A stretch of DNA of 11,077 nt from CAZGLR01 sp964526635 (GTDB taxonomy: Bacteria; Zixibacteria; MSB-5A5; GN15; JAAZOE01), in contig CAZGLR010000110.1 in NCBI GenBank assembly GCA_964526635.1, positions 1-11,077 on the forward strand, read 5' to 3'. Within the stretch, counting starts at the first letter, position 1. Every line of letters begins with the position of its first letter. Positions 1-6,796 of this stretch are shown here, piece by piece. The notes beneath the pieces are model-generated. The model saw nothing but the letters and a program-made list of their open reading frames with translations. It did no database searches and was not told where the DNA came from. A program made the position numbers and the translations under genes.

Positions 1-1
1 G

Positions 2-1774
2 GGGATCAAACTGGAAAATCAACTGCTCGAGGTCTGCCGGAAATGGGGTATGCGACTGGTGGGACCGAACTGCTTCGGTGTGGTCAACACTGCCCCCGAA
101 GTCCGTATGAACGCCACCTTTGGGAAAGCCCGCCCCAAGCCGGGTAATATTTCCTTTATTTCCCAGTCCGGTGCGCTCGGCGAGGCTGTTCTTAACTTTG
201 GCGATCAGCTCAATCTGGGCTTTTCCATGTTCTGCTCGGTCGGCAACAAGGCCGATATCTCGGCCAATGATCTCGTCGAGTACTGGAAAAATGATGACGC
301 GACCAGTATGATCTTGATGTATATCGAGAATTTCGGCGATCCTGCGGCGTTCACCACAATCGCCCGCGATGTTACCCGCAAAAAACCTATTGTGGCGGTG
401 AAAGCCGGCCGCACCACCCAGGGCGCCCGGGCGGCCTCATCGCATACCGGGGCACTGGCCGGAATGGATGTCGGCGTCGATGCGCTCTTCGAACAATGTG
501 GTGTCATGCGCACTACCTCGATCGAGGAACTTTACGATATCGCCATGATGCTCTCCAGCCAGCCAATGCCCAAAGGCAACCGGGTCGTGATCGTCACCAA
601 CTCCGGCGGCCCGGGGATCCTGGCGACCGATGCTCTGGTAAATCTGGGTATGGATGTGGCGCCGCTTCCGGCCCGAATCAAAAACGAACTCAGGCAATTT
701 CTCGCGCCCGAGGTTTCGCTTCACAATCCCCTTGACCTTGTCGCCGGCGCCGGTGCTCGCGAGTTTACGCTGGCCCTCGACGCTGTCAGTAAGGAAAAAT
801 CCTACGACACGATCATTCCGATTTTCGTGCAGCCGATTACAATCGATGAGGTCGATGTCGCGCAGAGTATCATTGAGGCCAAGAAAAAGACCGATAAGCC
901 ATATCTGGTGTGCTTCATGGGTGTGGGCTTCCGTTCTAAAGGCATCGAGATACTCATGGAACACGGTATCCCCGTGTATATCTTTCCGGAAGCGATCGCC
1001 AAAGCGCTGTCCACTGTCGATAATTACCGCAAATATCTTGAGCGTAAAAAGGGGAAGACGCCGGTATTCAAAGTCGATACCGATCGGGTTCGGAAAATCA
1101 TCGATTCGCATCGCGGCGAACCGTCAATTATCGGCCAGGATGCTATGGAAATACTCAGTGCCTATGATATCCCTGTCGCCGGATACAATTATGCCTACAG
1201 CGCAAAGGAAGCCATCGACGCCGCCGATAAAATCGGCTACCCGGTCGTGCTCAAGCTGAATACGCCCAAGGTCCTGCACAAGACCGAGGCCAAAGCCGTT
1301 CGCGTTGATCTCCGCAGCGACAAAGAAGTACGGTATCACTTCAATGACCTTAAGAAAAGCGTGGGGCCGTTGAAAAAGGGTGAGAAATTCTCGGTCGCGA
1401 TTCAGGATATGGTCACCGATGGCGTCGAGACAGTCATGGGTATGATCGATGATCCCGCCTTCGGGCCATTGGTCATGTTCGGGCTCGGCGGCATTTATGT
1501 CGAAATCATGAAGGATGTTTCCTTCAGTATTACGCCCTTAACCGAGCAGCGTGCCGACGAAATGATTCAGCGATTGAAATCATACCCATTGTTGACCGGA
1601 TTCCGCGGCAGCAAACCGGTTGATATAAAGGTCATTAAGAATTCGTTGCTCAAGCTTTCCCAACTGGTGCGGGATTTCCGTGATTTCGCCGAAATCGACT
1701 TGAATCCGTTTATTGTATCAGCCAGAAAAGACTGTTGTAAAGTCGTCGATGCCCGTTTCATCTTCAAGGAATAA
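2..1774 (+). CDS. Acyl-CoA synthetase (NDP-forming) / ADP-forming acetate-CoA ligase family, 5'-truncated
   Basis: The frame is open from base 2, and the residues before the ATG at 50 (GIKLENQLLEVCRKWG) continue the family alignment. The true start therefore lies outside the window, and the ATG at 50 is internal. Family members are about 700 aa; 590 are visible. Numbering from that ATG, the end of the CoA-binding domain is seen (MRLVGPNCFGVVNT), then the succinyl-CoA-ligase-like region (SFISQSGALG near 35-44). SHTGALAG follows, with His132 (bases 443-445) matching the phospho-histidine of this superfamily. An ATP-grasp domain fills roughly 355-574 (YPVVLKLNTPKVLHKT, GPLVMFGLGGIYVEIMKD, EIDLNPF). 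Enzymes of this family interconvert acyl-CoA + NDP + Pi with acid + CoA + NTP in the cytosol, commonly conserving energy from acetyl-CoA. Substrate cannot be read here. The gene ends on the ATP-grasp domain with no C-terminal GNAT domain, so a Pat-type protein acetyltransferase is unlikely unless a GNAT lies upstream. The usual HKSDVGGV-like segment reads HKTEAKAV. Confidence 0.88.
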   Translation, partial: GIKLENQLLEVCRKWGMRLVGPNCFGVVNTAPEVRMNATFGKARPKPGNISFISQSGALGEAVLNFGDQLNLGFSMFCSVGNKADISANDLVEYWKNDDATSMILMYIENFGDPAAFTTIARDVTRKKPIVAVKAGRTTQGARAASSHTGALAGMDVGVDALFEQCGVMRTTSIEELYDIAMMLSSQPMPKGNRVVIVTNSGGPGILATDALVNLGMDVAPLPARIKNELRQFLAPEVSLHNPLDLVAGAGAREFTLALDAVSKEKSYDTIIPIFVQPITIDEVDVAQSIIEAKKKTDKPYLVCFMGVGFRSKGIEILMEHGIPVYIFPEAIAKALSTVDNYRKYLERKKGKTPVFKVDTDRVRKIIDSHRGEPSIIGQDAMEILSAYDIPVAGYNYAYSAKEAIDAADKIGYPVVLKLNTPKVLHKTEAKAVRVDLRSDKEVRYHFNDLKKSVGPLKKGEKFSVAIQDMVTDGVETVMGMIDDPAFGPLVMFGLGGIYVEIMKDVSFSITPLTEQRADEMIQRLKSYPLLTGFRGSKPVDIKVIKNSLLKLSQLVRDFRDFAEIDLNPFIVSARKDCCKVVDARFIFKE

Positions 1775-1792
1775 GCCCAATGGAGTTTCAAC

Positions 1793-3241
1793 ATGTCTGA
1801 TGTCCGTGTCCGCATAGCCCCTTCGCCATCCGGGTTCCTTCATGTCGGCGTTGCCCGTACTGCGATTTTTAACTGGCTGTTTGCCCGAAGCCAGGGCGGT
1901 AAGTTTATTCTTCGTATCGAAGATACCGATGCCGCCAGATCATCCGATGAGATGGTCGATTCAATCCTCAAATCGTTCACATGGCTCGGGCTCGACTGGG
2001 ATGAAGAACCGATTTTCCAGTCAACGCGGTTGGATATCCATCAGAAGTACATGAATAAACTGCTGGATTCGGGAAAGGCGTATCGTTGCTTCTGTACCCC
2101 TGAGGAATTGAACGAAAAACGGGAAGAGGCCCGCAATACCAAGGCTGATTACAAATATGACCGCACCTGCCTTAATTTGAATGAGGATGACATCAAGCAG
2201 AAACTTGACAACAGCCAGGAATACGTCCTCCGGCTGAAAATTCCTGAAGGCGAAACCCGCTTCGATGATCTCATCTACGGCGAAATGAAACGGCAGAATA
2301 AGGACATCGAAGATTTCGTGATATGCCGTCGCGATGGCCGACCATTGTATAATTTTGTCGTGGTGGTCGATGATCACGAGATGGGTATTACCCATATTTT
2401 TCGCGGTAATGATCATCAGACCAATACCTTTAAGCAGGTTTTGATTTATGAGGCGCTCGATTTGCCGGTCCCAAAGTTAGGACATCTCCCGCTGATTTTC
2501 GATCACAGCAAAAAGAAGATTTCAAAGCGCGACAAGGCGGCCAATGCCTCCGACTATGGCAACCAGGGGTATCTCCCCGAGGCGGTATTCAACTATCTCT
2601 GCTTGCTGGGGTGGTCACCCAAGGATGATCGTGAAATTTTCACTGTTGAAGAACTTGTTGAAATTTTCGACGTAAATAACGCCAATAAATCCAATGCTGT
2701 CTTTGACGAAGTAAAGCTGAAGTATGTCAATGGTGAACACATCCGGCGTAAATCGAACCATGAACTGGCAACTATGATCGCGCCGCTTCTGGTTCAGGCC
2801 GATCTGTCCACCAAATACGGTCTCGAGACACGCTGGCGCTACCTGATGGATGTTGTCGAACAGCTCAAGGAACGCTGCCAGTTGATTACAGATTTTGTCG
2901 AGCAGGCTGACTATTTCTTTCAGCCGCCGATTAAATATGATGAAAAGGGTGTTTCGAAAAACTTTTCACCGCAGACAGCCAAATGGCTCGAGACCCTGGC
3001 TGAACGATACAACAGTTTGAAAGAATTCACGAAGCCTGAACTCGAAGCGACATTAAAGAACTATGCGGAAGAACTGGGTGTCGGTGGAGGCAAGTTGATT
3101 CATCCGACCCGTCTGGCAGTTACCGGAACCACCAAAGGCCCCGGGCTGTATGATATTCTGGAAATGGTGGGAAAAATGGAAGTCGTCGAACGGATGCGAA
3201 AAGCTGCCAATTACATTAGAGAGAACATAAAAGATGAGTAA
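1793..3241 (+). CDS. gltX: Glutamyl-tRNA synthetase (GluRS)
   Basis: This cytosolic class I synthetase joins glutamate to tRNA-Glu using ATP. At 482 aa it has normal bacterial length. The N-terminal Rossmann fold has APSPSGFLHVGVARTA, where HVGV (17-20) stands at the HIGH signature. It is followed by RIEDTDAARS (41-50), RGNDHQTNT (204-212) and the KMSKS-type loop KISKR (242-246). A putative zinc site is Cys99-x-Cys101 with Tyr122-x3-Cys126, resembling the arrangement known from Glu-Q-RS. The anticodon-binding half follows, ending with HPTRLAVTGTTKGPGLYDIL, typical of full GluRS and excluding a short Glu-Q-RS. The ATG at 1793 has GGAG at 1782-1785, 7 nt upstream, and lies 18 nt after the synthetase stop, so cotranscription is likely. 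The gene overlaps glnS by 8 bases. A dedicated GlnRS next door suggests this GluRS is of the discriminating type, which is inference. Confidence 0.96.
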   Translation: MSDVRVRIAPSPSGFLHVGVARTAIFNWLFARSQGGKFILRIEDTDAARSSDEMVDSILKSFTWLGLDWDEEPIFQSTRLDIHQKYMNKLLDSGKAYRCFCTPEELNEKREEARNTKADYKYDRTCLNLNEDDIKQKLDNSQEYVLRLKIPEGETRFDDLIYGEMKRQNKDIEDFVICRRDGRPLYNFVVVVDDHEMGITHIFRGNDHQTNTFKQVLIYEALDLPVPKLGHLPLIFDHSKKKISKRDKAANASDYGNQGYLPEAVFNYLCLLGWSPKDDREIFTVEELVEIFDVNNANKSNAVFDEVKLKYVNGEHIRRKSNHELATMIAPLLVQADLSTKYGLETRWRYLMDVVEQLKERCQLITDFVEQADYFFQPPIKYDEKGVSKNFSPQTAKWLETLAERYNSLKEFTKPELEATLKNYAEELGVGGGKLIHPTRLAVTGTTKGPGLYDILEMVGKMEVVERMRKAANYIRENIKDE

Positions 3242-4958
3242 TGAACCGGCCAAGACAGATAAATCGGAATTCGGACCCGAAACGAATTTTATTCGCGATA
3301 TCGTGATTGCCGATCTCGAGTCGGGCAAACATACAACTGTCGTCACCCGCTTTCCACCGGAACCCAATGGCTACCTGCATATCGGCCACTCGAAATCGAT
3401 TTGCCTGAATTTCGGACTGGCCAGAGAATTCGGCGGAGTGACACATCTGCGCTTCGATGACACCAATCCGGAAACCGAGGAAGAAGGATATGTCCGGGCC
3501 ATCAAAGACGATATCCGCTGGCTCGGTTTCGACTGGGGTGACCGACTGCATCACGCCTCCGATTACTTTGACATATACTATGAATGGGCGGTGCATCTGG
3601 TCAAAGAAGGCAAAGCCTATGTTTGCGATTTAAGCGATGAGGAAATCCGTGAATTTCGCGGGACGGTGACCTCAGCGGGCAAAAACAGCCCTTACCGTGA
3701 TCGTAGTGTCGAGGAAAACCTTGATCTGCTCGAACGGATGCGCAATGGCGAATTTCCCGATGGTTCGAAAACCCTCCGGGCCAGGATCGACATGGCTTCA
3801 AAAAACATGAAAATGCGCGATCCGTTGATTTATCGCATTCGCCATAAAGAACATCATCAGACCGGCAATACCTGGCCTATCTATCCGCTCTATGACTACG
3901 CCCACTGCCTCGGGGATGCCATCGAGGGAATAACGCACTCGATCTGTACCCTCGAATTCGACAATAATCGTGAGTTGTATGACTGGTTCATCACCAATAC
4001 ACCGGTACCGTCGATACCCCGTCAGTATGAATTCGCGCGGCTGAATTTGACTTACACGGTCATGTCCAAGCGCAAGCTGCTCACGCTGGTTAAAGACAGC
4101 CACGTATCAGGATGGGACGATCCCCGTATGCCGACCCTGTCGGGCCTGCGGCGCCGTGGTTATCCACCGGCGGCAATCCGGAAATTTTGCGATCACATCG
4201 GCGTGGCCAAACGCGACAGTGTCATCGATCTGGCGCTGCTCGAGCATTTCATTCGTGAAGACCTTAACAAAAACTCGCCAAGATATATGGCCGTGTTGCG
4301 GCCGCTGAAGATTGTCATCGAGAATTATCCCGATGATCTCGTCGAAGAGATGGATGCGGTCAATAATCCCGAGGATCCCGAGGCCGGGACCCGCAAGGTG
4401 CCATTTTCAAAAACCATCTATATCGAACGCAACGATTTCATGGAGGATCCGCCGAAGAAGTTCTTCCGGATGGCGCCGGGGCGTGAAGTGCGGCTGCGCT
4501 ATGCCTATTTCATTACTTGTACCGATGTCATAAAAGATGACGATGGCCACATTACCGAATTGCGCTGTACCTACGATCCCGACACGCGCGGCGGTGATGC
4601 TCCCGATGGCCGCAAAGTCAAAGCGACCCTGCACTGGGTATCGGTTGAGCATTCGGCTGTTGCCGAAGTGCGGCTCTATGAAAATCTCTTTCTGTCGGAA
4701 AATCCGTTGGCACACGAAAGCGGCGACTTTACCAAAGACATCAACCCCAATTCGCTGGAAGTGTTGACCGATTGCCGCATCGAGCCGGCTCTGATCGATA
4801 CCAAAGCCGGCGATAAAGTTCAGTTTGAACGACTTGGATATTTTTGCAAAGACGCCGATTCGACTGTCGCGGACCAGGTATTCAACCGGACGGTAACTCT
4901 CAAAGACGCCTGGGCCAGAATTCTGAAAAACCAGCCTCAGCCAAAAAAGGGGAAGTAG
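3234..4958 (+). CDS. glnS: Glutaminyl-tRNA synthetase (GlnRS)
   Basis: GlnRS charges tRNA-Gln with glutamine directly, making the GatCAB transamidation route unnecessary for that tRNA. The 574 aa compare with about 554 in E. coli. Diagnostic blocks are RFPPEPNGYLHIGHSKSICL (HIGH at 49-52), LRFDDTNPETEEEGYV, GNTWPIYPLYDYAHCLGDAI, SICTLEFDNNRELYDW, and VMSKR (276-280), the KMSKS loop. The C-terminal half carries the beta-barrel anticodon-binding region (VPFSKTIYIERNDFM, then GREVRLRYAYFITC) and ends in a basic tail (QPQPKKGK). The ATG lies inside the last codons of gltX, giving an 8-base overlap, with only a weak GAGAG about 10 nt upstream. Translation is therefore probably coupled to gltX. PPEPNGYLHIGHSK separates it clearly from GluRS. 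Direct gltX-glnS adjacency is unusual, and many bacteria lack glnS altogether. Confidence 0.97.
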   Translation: MSNEPAKTDKSEFGPETNFIRDIVIADLESGKHTTVVTRFPPEPNGYLHIGHSKSICLNFGLAREFGGVTHLRFDDTNPETEEEGYVRAIKDDIRWLGFDWGDRLHHASDYFDIYYEWAVHLVKEGKAYVCDLSDEEIREFRGTVTSAGKNSPYRDRSVEENLDLLERMRNGEFPDGSKTLRARIDMASKNMKMRDPLIYRIRHKEHHQTGNTWPIYPLYDYAHCLGDAIEGITHSICTLEFDNNRELYDWFITNTPVPSIPRQYEFARLNLTYTVMSKRKLLTLVKDSHVSGWDDPRMPTLSGLRRRGYPPAAIRKFCDHIGVAKRDSVIDLALLEHFIREDLNKNSPRYMAVLRPLKIVIENYPDDLVEEMDAVNNPEDPEAGTRKVPFSKTIYIERNDFMEDPPKKFFRMAPGREVRLRYAYFITCTDVIKDDDGHITELRCTYDPDTRGGDAPDGRKVKATLHWVSVEHSAVAEVRLYENLFLSENPLAHESGDFTKDINPNSLEVLTDCRIEPALIDTKAGDKVQFERLGYFCKDADSTVADQVFNRTVTLKDAWARILKNQPQPKKGK

Positions 4959-4960
4959 TC

Positions 4961-5131
4961 ATGGCGTCCTCTGAGAAGGAAAAAATCGAGCGGGAAATCG
5001 CCAAACTTGAACAGCAGCTCGAAAGAGAACGTTTTCGGGGCCTGTTCCGGAACAGCGGGCTGAACCATACCGAACGGCGTCTTGAAAAGCTCAAAAAAAA
5101 GCTCAAACAGCTTGAACAGGACATTGATTGA
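4961..5131 (+). CDS. Small coiled-coil protein, unknown function
   Basis: I do not recognise a family. The 56-residue product is highly charged, with two predicted helical coiled-coil segments (about residues 4-25, EKEKIEREIAKLEQQLERER, and 38-54, TERRLEKLKKKLKQLEQ). They are separated by FRGLFRNSGLN, so it may form a helical hairpin or a dimer. There is no signal peptide, membrane segment, cysteine or metal motif. The ATG at 4961 is preceded by GGGGAAG at 4949-4955 and lies 2 nt after the glnS stop, so it is very likely translated as part of that operon. The frame stays open upstream to 4844, but that stretch lies inside glnS and the good ribosome site favours 4961. It stops with TGA, which shows that TGA terminates translation in this genome. 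The next gene starts 40 nt downstream. Confidence 0.6.
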   Translation: MASSEKEKIEREIAKLEQQLERERFRGLFRNSGLNHTERRLEKLKKKLKQLEQDID

Positions 5132-5171
5132 TCGTAGATTACCGGGCAAAACAGCAAAGGAAGATGAGATT

Positions 5172-5672
5172 ATGGCATTTGACATAGCATCCGGAAAAGA
5201 GCTGCTCAAGGCGGCAATCAAGGGCGAAAAAGATGGTCATCGGTTTTATACTATGCTTGCCGATATGGCTGCCAACCCCGATGCCAAAACCAAGTTGAGT
5301 CGCCTGGCCGAAGACGAGCTTCGCCATGAAGAGGTGTTGAATGATATGTACAAGACTCTCTTCAAAGAGGAAGTCGGCCAGTTGCCGGAAAAGGGCATCA
5401 ACGCCCTGGCCAAATTTTTCGATGGCTCCCACGCCAAAGGCAAACAAAGTGAACGCCAGTACATTGACCTGGCGATAGAAGTCGAATTGTCCGCCACCGA
5501 TTTTTACAAAGACTACGCCCAGCGGGTCGAGGATCCGATTATCAAAGAAATCTGCGAGAAAATGGCTGATGAGGAGTATCGCCATTTCGAGATCCTCCAG
5601 GCTGAAAAAGACGCTTTGTCCGGTAACTACTACTGGTTCGCTTTCGATTCGGGAGCCCCGCTGGAAGATTAA
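5172..5672 (+). CDS. Rubrerythrin-like ferritin-family diiron protein, no rubredoxin domain
   Basis: The 166-aa four-helix protein is of the rubrerythrin/ferritin-like class, cytosolic, and probably reduces hydrogen peroxide or handles iron. The two ligand halves are visible: Glu19 (KGEKDGHRFY) with E49-L-R-H52 (EDELRHEEV), and Glu103 or Glu105 (AIEVELSATDFY) with E135-Y-R-H138 (DEEYRHFE). A short linker around 68-92 (LPEKGINALAKFFDGSH) separates the two helix pairs. The C-terminus ends in an aromatic tail (YYWFAFDSGAPLED) and not a CxxC rubredoxin domain, so electrons must come from a separate donor. The ATG at 5172 has AAGGA about 8 nt upstream; an ATG at 5164 is in another frame. The next genes are two peroxiredoxins and a flavoprotein reductase, which supports a peroxide-defence role. 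The exact substrate is not shown by the sequence. Confidence 0.88.
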   Translation: MAFDIASGKELLKAAIKGEKDGHRFYTMLADMAANPDAKTKLSRLAEDELRHEEVLNDMYKTLFKEEVGQLPEKGINALAKFFDGSHAKGKQSERQYIDLAIEVELSATDFYKDYAQRVEDPIIKEICEKMADEEYRHFEILQAEKDALSGNYYWFAFDSGAPLED

Positions 5673-5703
5673 TACTCTTGGGGACCATATTAGTCTTTGT
5701 TCG

Positions 5704-5709
5704 TATAAC
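5704..5709 (+). promoter_or_regulatory. Possible -10 box in the gap before the peroxiredoxin genes
   Basis: TATAAC matches the sigma-70 -10 consensus at five of six positions. The best upstream -35 candidate, TTGGGG at 5678-5683, is 20 nt away and poor, so this is weak evidence. The 126-nt gap (5673-5798) also contains a 6-bp inverted repeat, GCCGGG at 5732-5737 with CCCGGC at 5753-5758, and a small hairpin, TCCTG/CAGGG at 5766-5780. These could be operator or leader structures. The peroxiredoxin genes may thus have their own promoter besides read-through from the rubrerythrin-like gene. Confidence 0.25.
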
Positions 5710-5801
5710 AGATAAAGCCCCTGACATTAGAGCCGGGATATCACAGGCGATGCCCGGCGGCTGGTTCCTGTAATTCAGGGAGACAGCGCATTGGAGGAAT
5801 G

Positions 5802-6290
5802 ATGGCGAGTGCCCTCAGAGTAGGCGATCCGGCTCCTGAATTTGCCCTGCCTGCGCATACCGGTGAAAAAATCAGATTGTCCGATTTCCGCGGCAAAAAA
5901 AATGTCGTCCTGGCGTTTTTCCCGTTGAACTGGACGCCTGTTTGCAGCGGACAAATTCCACATTATCATGAAAAGATAAACCGTTTCAACGAACTCGATG
6001 CTCAGGTGCTGGCGGTCTCGGTCGATTCGATTCCCAGCCATCAATCATGGGTGTACACTATGGGCGGTCTCGATTACCCGCTTCTGTCCGATTTCTGGCC
6101 CCATGGCGACCTGGCTCAAAAATACGGCGTCTTTATAGACGATGCCGGACACAGCGAACGGGCATTGTTCGTTATCGATAAACTGGGGATTATCCGGTAT
6201 ATTGATATCTCCGATCTCGATGTCGAGCCGGAAATCAAAGACCTCTTCGCGGCGTTGGAACAAATACAAAACAACGTTTCTGCCAAATAA
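5802..6290 (+). CDS. Peroxiredoxin, AhpC/TSA family, single-cysteine (AhpE-like)
   Basis: This is a thiol peroxidase of 162 aa that reduces hydrogen peroxide or organic hydroperoxides. Numbered from the upstream ATG at 5799, the active site is FPLNWTPVCSGQ, a full PxxxTxxC motif with Pro42, Thr46 and peroxidatic Cys49. The thioredoxin fold around it is clear (VGDPAPEFALPAHTGE, LSDFRGKKNVVLAFFP, VLAVSVDS, YPLLSDFWPHGDLAQKYGV). Arg in SERALFVIDKLGIIRY fits the conserved active-site arginine. Cys49 is the only cysteine, so there is no internal resolving cysteine and an external thiol must reduce it. The start is tandem ATGATG: GGAGG (5793-5797) is 1 nt from the first ATG and 4 nt from the second, so I prefer 5802; 5799 remains possible. 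It lies between the diiron protein and a second, TGA-containing peroxiredoxin 56 nt downstream. Confidence 0.92.
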   Translation: MASALRVGDPAPEFALPAHTGEKIRLSDFRGKKNVVLAFFPLNWTPVCSGQIPHYHEKINRFNELDAQVLAVSVDSIPSHQSWVYTMGGLDYPLLSDFWPHGDLAQKYGVFIDDAGHSERALFVIDKLGIIRYIDISDLDVEPEIKDLFAALEQIQNNVSAK

Positions 6291-6346
6291 CGTCTGACTC
6301 ACGTCGTATCTCAATCGGATGCCTTGGTGCAGAAAGGATTGACACG

Positions 6347-6796
6347 ATGCTTAAGGCGGGGGATACTGCTCCCGATTTCACGCTTGAGGGAACCGAGGGA
6401 CCCTACACACTCTCGACGCGATCGGCCGACTACACTATCCTGGTTTTCTACGTCAAGAATAATACCCCCGGCTGAAATACCCAACTGGCGGCCCTTGAGG
6501 CTGCCCGGAAGGAGTTACATGATCTCGGTGCTGAAATTCTTGGCATCAACCCTGCCGCTGTTGACGCCCACGCCGGCTACCGTGACCGGAAAGGTTACGG
6601 CTTTCAGCTTCTCGCGGATCGCGACAAGAATATTGCCGCAGTTTTTGATGCGCTCGGTTTTGCTGAATTTTTTAACAAGCGTACTGTTTATATTGTTAAT
6701 CCGGAGCGCCGAATTGTATTTTCAGAAACGGGCACGCCAAAACCGGAACGACTGATCGAGGCAATTAAGAAGGATATCGCACGGCGACATGAGTAA
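6347..6796 (+). CDS. Candidate selenocysteine-containing peroxiredoxin (Bcp/PrxQ-like), in-frame TGA as Sec43
   Basis: Reading from ATG 6347 (AAAGGA at 6333-6338, 8 nt upstream) to TAA 6794-6796 gives 149 codons with a single interruption, TGA at codon 43. The protein is peroxiredoxin-like on both sides. Before the TGA are AGDTAPDFTLEGTEGPYTLS and ILVFYVKNNTPG; after it are NTQLAALEAARKELHDLGAE, ILGINPAAVDAHAGYRDRKG, FQLLADRDKNIAAVFDALG and KRTVYIVNPERRIVF. The TGA falls exactly where Bcp proteins have peroxidatic Cys (TPGC). Thr40 and Arg112 complete the usual active site; the first Pro of PxxxTxxC is Val36. There is no Cys codon anywhere, so it would be a one-Sec peroxidase reduced by a partner. 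Sec at this position is known in other bacterial peroxiredoxins. The alternative is a nonsense mutation or base error (TGC/TGT to TGA), but no other damage is seen. Its stop overlaps the downstream reductase by 8 bases. Confidence 0.8.
6473..6475 (+). other. In-frame TGA, proposed selenocysteine codon
   Basis: Codon 43 of the peroxiredoxin frame starting at 6347, in the context NTPG-TGA-NTQ. It sits at the peroxidatic residue of the Bcp family. Other genes in the window end at TGA (5129-5131, 9468-9470, 10852-10854) and tryptophan uses TGG, so a general reassignment of TGA is excluded. Confidence 0.78.
6487..6505 (+). promoter_or_regulatory. Hairpin just downstream of the TGA, candidate bacterial SECIS
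   Basis: GGCGGCC (6487-6493) pairs with GGCUGCC (6499-6505) as seven consecutive pairs with one G-U, closing a CUUGA loop (6494-6498). The loop begins 18 nt after the TGA, inside the spacing known for bacterial SECIS elements, which lie in the coding region right after the UGA. It does not have a G in the first two loop positions, which the usual bacterial SECIS description expects. A weaker 4-bp alternative (CCUU 6493-6496 with AAGG 6509-6512) would give a loop starting with G. So the structure is suggestive, not diagnostic. Confidence 0.45.

Noticed and set aside
50..52. ATG at 50 as the true start of the acyl-CoA synthetase
   Set aside because: The frame stays open to the window edge and the upstream residues continue the CoA-binding domain; the visible part is shorter than the family.
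437..1111. 224-codon open frame on the minus strand
   Set aside because: It is the antisense of the acyl-CoA synthetase gene, without a recognisable domain.
6473..6475. TGA as a nonsense mutation making a pseudogene
   Set aside because: The frame is otherwise complete, with a good ribosome site, conserved active-site Thr and Arg and a coupled downstream gene. The TGA sits exactly at the one position where Sec is functional. It cannot be fully excluded without the reads or the Sec machinery.
6324..6755. Open frame of 143 codons in another frame over the Sec-peroxiredoxin
   Set aside because: Its translation shows no known family, while the +1-frame reading with Sec gives a clear peroxiredoxin.
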